A stretch of 64,000 nucleotides of DNA, taken from contig CAWHMD010000002.1 in NCBI GenBank assembly GCA_963830385.1, positions 558,001-622,000 of the forward strand. Direction: 5' to 3'. This stretch comes from Bog-532 sp963830385 (lineage in GTDB: Bacteria; Actinomycetota; Actinomycetes; Streptosporangiales; Streptosporangiaceae). A program made the position numbers and the translations under genes. Below the pieces are notes generated by a model. That model saw only the letters and a list, made by a program, of their open reading frames with translations, was not told the origin of the DNA and did not search any database. Numbering within the stretch: position 1 is the stretch's first letter; each line of letters opens with the position of its first letter. This document shows positions 59,605 to 64,000 of the stretch, piece by piece.

Positions 59605-60017
59605 GCTGCCGCGCAGGCGAGCAGGCCGTCCATGGCCTCGGGGAAGTCGGCGGTGATCTCCGGGCCGAGCTGCGGGCCGAGCTCGGCCGCGCCGTCGCCG
59701 GTGATCTCCAGCCGGTGCGTGATCCGGGTCCCGCCGGTGTCCAGCCGGGTCAGCCGGTGGCTGAAGTCCAGCGTCACCGGGCCGAAGCTGGTCCGGTCGG
59801 CGTAGAACTCGGGCTCGGTGATGGCCACGATCGTCGACACGATCGGCTCCTGGCCCTGCGGCGTCATCGACACCTGCGTTCCCACCGCGAACGGCCCCTG
59901 CAAGCTGACCCGCTCCATCGACGTGTCCCAGCGCGGCCACTGGTCGAGATCGCTGAGCACGGCCCAGATCGCCTCGGGCCTGACGTCCGTCTCCACCGTG
60001 TACTCGTGCACCCACAT
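59601..60017 (-). CDS. SRPBCC-family (polyketide cyclase-like) protein
   Basis: 138 residues with the helix-grip fold: HEYTVETDVRPEAIWAVLSDLDQWPRWD at the start, the beta-sheet GTQVSMTP...IVSTIVAI, and a long C-terminal helix. Members bind hydrophobic ligands or act as cyclases. The ATG at 60017 has AAGG eight bases ahead; a GTG at 60026 is possible. First gene of the operon with MarR. Confidence 0.87.
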   Translation of the reverse strand: MWVHEYTVETDVRPEAIWAVLSDLDQWPRWDTSMERVSLQGPFAVGTQVSMTPQGQEPIVSTIVAITEPEFYADRTSFGPVTLDFSHRLTRLDTGGTRITHRLEITGDGAAELGPQLGPEITADFPEAMDGLLACAAA

Positions 60018-60054
60018 CGCTGCCACCTTCTCCAGTTGGTCACTGCCTAGATGA

Positions 60055-60066
60055 TCTGTGTACAGA
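60055..60066. promoter_or_regulatory. Dyad upstream of SRPBCC-marR operon
   Basis: TCTGT-GT-ACAGA lies 38 bp before the SRPBCC start; ATCTGTG recurs at 60054 and 60069 (15-bp spacing). Candidate operator for the MarR protein. Confidence 0.5.
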
Positions 60067-60179
60067 CTATCTGTGGGAAGATCATTTGGGAAGGGGCTGG
60101 CGATCGATGGCGCGTTGGGGGTTCGCTGCGCGATGCGGCCCCGGTGACATCCGGGCCTCCTGGGGCGCGGTGGTGGGAC

Positions 60180-60330
60180 TCATGCGACTCGGGGGCTGGG
60201 CGGGATGCGCCGCGCTGGCCAGCATGGGGGGCCGCTCGGTTTGGGTACGGTTTCCCGCACGTACTGCGGGAAAACGTACCCGCATCGGAAGTCCACCCCT
60301 AGTGGCGAGGCCCCTGGGGCGCGTGTGACC
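60180..60330 (+). repeat. Dispersed palindromic repeat, copy 2
   Basis: Core at 60243-60281: 17-base arms with one mismatch (GGGTACGGTTTCCCGCA / TGCGGGAAAACGTACCC) around CGTAC, followed by GCATCGGAAGTCCAC. See copy 1 at 7040-7210. This copy has the more perfect stem. Outer boundaries are estimates. Confidence 0.75.
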
Positions 60331-60343
60331 TGCGGGCTTGGGT

Positions 60344-60377
60344 CGCCGGGCTGGGTGGGACCGCCGGGCTGGGTGGG
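60344..60377 (+). repeat. Two G-rich 16-bp direct repeats, possible G-quadruplex
   Basis: CGCCGGGCTGGGTGGG occurs at 60344-60359 and 60362-60377. Six runs of three or more G with short loops could fold as a quadruplex on the + strand, in the region leading to kdp. Confidence 0.55.
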
Positions 60378-60660
60378 GGCGGCGGGAGGCTGCAGCGGCC
60401 CGAGCGCCCGCTGGTCCTGGCCGGGCGTCTTCGACGTCGGGCGTAACGCGATGCCCCGGGTGGTAGCGACGTTTTCAAAAAATGGTGCTCATTCCGGGGG
60501 CGGAGCGCGTTCCGGGGGTGGCGCATGAGTTCTGTTAGGAAGCGGCGGGGCGTCGCATAGGTCGCGTTTGGACCGGCTTCCGGGGGCTTCGGCGGCGGTT
60601 CTATAGCCATGGCCGGAGCTGAAACAGGGCTCTGAATCTCATCCGAACTTAGGAGTGGCC

Positions 60661-60750
60661 GTGTCTGACGTGCTCTACGTGGCCGTGACGCTCGTCGTCT
60701 TCGCCCTGCTGTTCCTGCTCGTCAAGGGGGTCGAGCGGCTTGAGCGCTGA
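60661..60750 (+). CDS. 29-residue single-helix membrane peptide upstream of kdpF
   Basis: A GTG with AGGAG five bases upstream opens 29 codons: MSDVLYVAVTL, a hydrophobic helix to VKG, then VERLER. The excellent ribosome site and its overlap of 11 bp with kdpF make it a likely real gene. Its size and shape resemble KdpF, and similar short genes occur before kdpF in other actinomycetes to my recollection. Function unknown; perhaps another small subunit or a leader for coupling. Confidence 0.7.
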   Translation: MSDVLYVAVTLVVFALLFLLVKGVERLER

Positions 60751-60829
60751 GAACTGGGTCGGCCTGATCGCCGCCGTCATCCTCACCGTTTATCTCATCT
60801 ACGCCCTCGTTCGACCGGAGAAATTCTGA
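60740..60829 (+). CDS. kdpF: K+-transporting ATPase small subunit KdpF
   Basis: 29 residues from a TTG start: MSAENWVGLIAAVILTVYLI followed by YALVRPEKF. The single helix and the YALxRPExF ending are diagnostic of KdpF, which stabilises the KdpFABC complex. The stop overlaps the kdpA ATG (TGATG). Confidence 0.9.
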   Translation: MSAENWVGLIAAVILTVYLIYALVRPEKF

Positions 60830-62490
60830 TGAGCAGTTCCCTCGCGGGCATCCTGCAGATCGTGCTGCTGGTCGCCGCGCTGGCGGCCTGCTACAAGCCG
60901 CTGGGCGACTACATCGCCCGCATCTTCACCAGCGAGAAGCACCTGGCGCCCGAGCGCGGGGTCTACCGCCTGATGGGCATCGACCCGAGCGCCGACCAGC
61001 GCTGGGGCACCTACGCCCGCAGCGTTCTGGCGTTCTCACTGGTCAGCGTGCTGTTCCTGTACCTCATCGAGCGGATCCAGCACTGGCTGCCGTACTCCAA
61101 CGGCATGGCCAACGTCAACCCGGTGACCGCGTTCAACACCGCCGCCTCGTTCGTGACCAACACCAACTGGCAGAACTACTCGGGCGAGTCGACCATGGGT
61201 TACGTCACCCAGATGGCGGGCCTGGCCGTGCAGAACTTCGTGTCGGCCGGCGTCGGCATCGCGGTCGTCATCGCGCTGATCCGCGGGTTCACGCGGAAGA
61301 AGACCGACCGGCTGGGCAACTTCTGGGTCGACCTGACCCGGGTCACGTTCCGGCTGCTGCTGCCGATCTCGGTCATCGGCGGGGTCATCCTGATGGCGAC
61401 CGGCGTGATCGACAACTTCACCAGCACCAGCGTCATCCACACGCTGTCCGGCGGCACGCAGACCCTGGTCGGCGGCCCGGTGGCCTCGCAGGAGGTCATC
61501 AAGGAACTGGGCAACAACGGCGGGGGCTTCTTCAACGCCAACTCCGCGCACCCGTTCGAGAACCCGAACCCGTTCAGCAACTGGTTCGAGATCTTCCTGC
61601 TGCTGGTCATCCCGTTCGCGCTGCCGCGCACGTTCGGCAAGATGGTCGGCGACAACCGGCAGGGCTACGTCCTGGTCGCGGTCATGGCCGGCCTGTGGCT
61701 GATCGCCGTGGGCGGCATCAGCTTCTTCGAGTGGCAGCACGCGGGCACCGCCCTGCAGGCCGCGCACGGCGCGATGGAGGGCAAGGAGGTCCGGTTCGGC
61801 ATCCCGGGTTCGTCCCTGTTCGCCGGCTCGACCACCGTGACCTCCACCGGCGCGGTCAACTCGTTCCACGACTCGTTCACCGCGTTCGGCGGCGGCATCG
61901 CCCTGTTCGACATGATGCTCGGCGAGGTCGTCCCGGGCGGCGTCGGAGCCGGCCTGTACGGCCTGCTCATGCTGGCCGTGCTGACCGTGTTCATCGGCGG
62001 CCTGATGGTCGGCCGGACGCCGGAGTACATCGGCAAGAAGATCCGCCCGACCGAGATGAAGTGGGCCGCGGCCTACATCCTGGCCACGCCGGGCTCGGCG
62101 CTCATCGGGGCGGCGCTGGCGCTGGGCTTCAAGACCCCGCGGTCGGTGATCTTCAACTCTGGCCCGCACGGACTGACCGAGGTCGTCTACGCCTTCACCT
62201 CGATGGCCAACAACAACGGGTCGGCGTTCGCCGGCCTGGGCACGGCCGCGACCTTTTACCAGGTCGCGGGCGCGATCGTCATGCTGGTCGCCCGGTTCGC
62301 GCCGATGGTCTTCGTGCTGGCCCTGGGCGGCTCGCTGGCCCGCCAGCAACCGGTGCCCGCCAGCGTGGGCACCCTCGAGACCCACAAACCCCTGTTCGCC
62401 GGCCTGCTCGTCGGCGTGATCATCATCCTGGTCGGCCTGACCTATTTCCCGGCGCTCGCGCTGGGGCCGTTCGCTGAAGGGCTGCACTGA
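60829..62490 (+). CDS. kdpA: K+-transporting ATPase subunit A
   Basis: 553-residue potassium-selective channel subunit of the Kdp pump, with about ten membrane helices in four pore-like repeats. Selectivity segments include TAASFVTNTNWQNYSGE near 105, ELGNNGGGFFNANSAHPFENP near 230, and SMANNNGSAFAG near 465. Overlaps kdpB in TGATG. Confidence 0.97.
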   Translation: MSSSLAGILQIVLLVAALAACYKPLGDYIARIFTSEKHLAPERGVYRLMGIDPSADQRWGTYARSVLAFSLVSVLFLYLIERIQHWLPYSNGMANVNPVTAFNTAASFVTNTNWQNYSGESTMGYVTQMAGLAVQNFVSAGVGIAVVIALIRGFTRKKTDRLGNFWVDLTRVTFRLLLPISVIGGVILMATGVIDNFTSTSVIHTLSGGTQTLVGGPVASQEVIKELGNNGGGFFNANSAHPFENPNPFSNWFEIFLLLVIPFALPRTFGKMVGDNRQGYVLVAVMAGLWLIAVGGISFFEWQHAGTALQAAHGAMEGKEVRFGIPGSSLFAGSTTVTSTGAVNSFHDSFTAFGGGIALFDMMLGEVVPGGVGAGLYGLLMLAVLTVFIGGLMVGRTPEYIGKKIRPTEMKWAAAYILATPGSALIGAALALGFKTPRSVIFNSGPHGLTEVVYAFTSMANNNGSAFAGLGTAATFYQVAGAIVMLVARFAPMVFVLALGGSLARQQPVPASVGTLETHKPLFAGLLVGVIIILVGLTYFPALALGPFAEGLH

Positions 62491-64000
62491 TGTCCACCAA
62501 TCCAGAAACTCCTACCCCGGGCGGCAGTGACATCAGCCCGCAGGGCGGCGTGACCACCGTGGACGAGGCTGAGCGTCAGCCCCGCACCGCGCGTGAGCGC
62601 ACGGACCTGGAGCAGCCCCGCCGGATCGGCGGGGGCCTGCTCGACCCCAAGATGCTGTGGAAGTCGCTGCCGGACGCGTTCAAGAAGCTGGACCCCCGGG
62701 CCCAGATCCGTAATCCGGTCATGTTCGTGGTCGAGGTCGGCTCGGTCCTGACCACCTACTCGGCCATCATCCACTCCTCGGCCTTCGCCTGGACGATCAC
62801 CGTCTGGCTGTGGCTGACCGTGCTGTTCGCCAACGTGGCCGAGGCCGTGGCCGAAGGCCGGGGCAAGGCCCAGGCCGAGACACTCCGGCGGACCAAGCAG
62901 GAGACCGTGGCCCGGCGCCTGGTCGACTGGAAGCCCGGAAAGGCTGACTTCCGCGAGGAGGAAGTGCCCGGCACCCAGCTCACGATCGGCGACTACGTGC
63001 TGCTCGAGCCCGGGCAGCTGATCCCAGGCGACGGCGACGTGGTCGAGGGCGTGGCCTCGGTGGACGAGTCGGCCATCACCGGCGAGTCCGCCCCGGTCAT
63101 CCGGGAGTCCGGCGGCGACCGGTCGGCGGTCACCGGGGGGACCCGGGTGCTGTCCGACCGGATCGTCGTGCGGATCACCTCCAAGCCGGGCGAGACGTTC
63201 ATCGACCGCATGATCGCCCTGGTCGAGGGGGCCTCCCGGCAGAAGACGCCGAACGAGGTGGCGCTGAACGTGCTGCTGGCCTCGCTGACGCTGATCTTCG
63301 TGCTCGCGGTGGTGACCCTGCAGCCGATGGCCTACTACTCCAACGCGCCGCAGAACCTGGTCATCCTGGTCGCGCTGATCGTGGCGCTGATCCCGACCAC
63401 CATCGGGGCGCTGCTGTCCGCGATCGGCATCGCGGGCATGGACCGGCTGGTGCAGCGCAACGTGCTGGCCCTGTCGGGACGCGCGGTCGAGGCGGCCGGC
63501 GACGTGAACACCCTGCTGCTGGACAAGACCGGCACGATCACCATCGGCAACCGGGAGGCCAGCGAGTTCATACCGGTCGCCGGGGTGCCGGAGTCCGACC
63601 TGGCCGACGCGGCCCAGCTATCCAGCCTGGCCGACGAGACGCCGGAAGGCCGGTCGATCGTGGTGCTGGCCAAGAACCAGTACAACCTGCGCGAGCGGGA
63701 CGAGGGCGAGCTGCCCGGCGCGGAGTTCGTGCCGTTCACCGCCCAGACCCGGATGAGCGGGGTCAACCTGGCCGACGGGCGTGAGGTGCGAAAGGGCGCC
63801 TCCAGCTCGGTCCGCGAGTGGATCCGGGAGAACGGCGGGACTCCCCCGGCCGAACTCGGCCAGATCGTGGACAGCATCTCCGGCGCGGGCGGCACCCCGC
63901 TGGTGGTGGCCGAGAAGAAGGATGGCACCGCGCGGGCGCTCGGGGTCATCAACCTCAAGGACATCGTCAAGCAGGGCATCGCCGACCGGTTCCAGGAAAT
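62490..64000 (+). CDS. kdpB: K+-transporting P-type ATPase subunit B (partial, cut by right edge)
   Basis: First 503 codons of the energising P-type ATPase. The TGES actuator motif appears as AITGESAPVIRESGGD near 195, the membrane segment has LVALIVALIPTTIGALLSAIG near 295, and the phosphorylated Asp is in LLLDKTGTITIGN near 346. KGASSSV near 435 is part of the nucleotide domain. An N-terminal extension of about 45 polar residues precedes the conserved start. The kdpC gene and any kdpDE regulators would lie to the right. Confidence 0.97.
   Translation, partial: MSTNPETPTPGGSDISPQGGVTTVDEAERQPRTARERTDLEQPRRIGGGLLDPKMLWKSLPDAFKKLDPRAQIRNPVMFVVEVGSVLTTYSAIIHSSAFAWTITVWLWLTVLFANVAEAVAEGRGKAQAETLRRTKQETVARRLVDWKPGKADFREEEVPGTQLTIGDYVLLEPGQLIPGDGDVVEGVASVDESAITGESAPVIRESGGDRSAVTGGTRVLSDRIVVRITSKPGETFIDRMIALVEGASRQKTPNEVALNVLLASLTLIFVLAVVTLQPMAYYSNAPQNLVILVALIVALIPTTIGALLSAIGIAGMDRLVQRNVLALSGRAVEAAGDVNTLLLDKTGTITIGNREASEFIPVAGVPESDLADAAQLSSLADETPEGRSIVVLAKNQYNLRERDEGELPGAEFVPFTAQTRMSGVNLADGREVRKGASSSVREWIRENGGTPPAELGQIVDSISGAGGTPLVVAEKKDGTARALGVINLKDIVKQGIADRFQE

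Larger units (their letters stand above)
60027..60660. other. Intergenic region SRPBCC / kdp, 634 bp
   Basis: It holds the marR-operon operator, copy 2 of the dispersed repeat, an 18-bp G-rich tandem repeat, and the leader of the kdp operon from about 60480 onwards. TTCCGGGGGCGGAGCG and TTCCGGGGGTGGCG follow each other at about 60496 and 60512. No c-di-AMP (ydaO) riboswitch features were recognised in the leader. No gene seen. Confidence 0.55.

Noticed and set aside
60480..60660. c-di-AMP (ydaO-type) riboswitch in the kdp leader
   Set aside because: The characteristic conserved segments were not recognised; only G-rich repeats are present.

Overview
The window is GC-rich chromosomal DNA of a high-GC actinomycete. 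The evidence is very high GC, pervasive GTG/TTG starts, translationally coupled operons, and the typical actinobacterial block rpmE-prfA-prmC-sua5-wecA-like-atpI-atpBEFHAGDC followed by a DUF2550 gene. Separate atpF and atpH genes argue against Mycobacterium, where they are fused. I cannot fix the order or genus; a Streptosporangiales- or Streptomyces-like lineage is a guess. No tRNA, rRNA, CRISPR array, intact insertion sequence or prophage was recognised.

Layout. 1-8.3 kb: the first 332 codons of a leftward DUF2397 (Wadjet JetA-type) gene running off the left edge, surE, an MFS pump with a divergent TetR gene and a palindromic operator between them, a RibD-like protein with its two domains in swapped order, an aldehyde dehydrogenase, a 680-bp intergenic region with a dispersed palindromic repeat, and a cobalamin adenosyltransferase. 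8.3-22.7 kb (all leftward): the ATP synthase operon, a WecA-like phospho-sugar transferase, a Sua5 with a 260-residue disordered tail, prmC, prfA and rpmE. 22.7-30 kb: a duplicated 28-bp motif, a secreted GH92 mannosidase, an unknown membrane-anchored exported protein, L-asparaginase, and a frameshifted AbiEi/DUF559-type pseudogene. 30-34.1 kb: an MFS pump coupled to a TetR gene, a VOC protein and a pirin. 34.2-36.8 kb: a four-gene, end-overlapping redox operon (ferredoxin, NuoF-like flavoprotein, ferric-reductase-like membrane protein, Ser-rich membrane protein). 37-42.3 kb: a truncated SDR pseudogene, an acyl-CoA synthetase and a secreted GH3 enzyme.

42.5-52.9 kb looks like a cell-envelope stress locus: an ABC-2 exporter with a LolA-like exported protein, a divergent OmpR-type two-component system, a TlpA-like thioredoxin, a small membrane protein, and two tandem membrane-anchored HtrA-family (S1C) proteases with repeat-rich cytoplasmic N-termini. 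Four CTGAG repeats spaced 11, 10 and 11 bp lie upstream of the response regulator. Weaker related sites lie upstream of both protease genes, suggesting one regulon of the CutRS/MprAB type.

52.9-64 kb: dapE, a LysR/aminotransferase divergent pair with a perfect 19-bp palindrome, a GDSL hydrolase, a HAD phosphatase, a universal stress protein, a MarR/SRPBCC pair, a second copy of the palindromic repeat, and the start of a kdp potassium-pump operon. That operon opens with two 29-codon genes (an unnamed one and kdpF), then kdpA and a kdpB cut off by the right edge.

The most system-like leads are the probable Wadjet operon entering from the left edge, the envelope-stress regulon at 45-53 kb, the redox operon at 34-37 kb, and the dispersed palindrome found at 7 and 60 kb.
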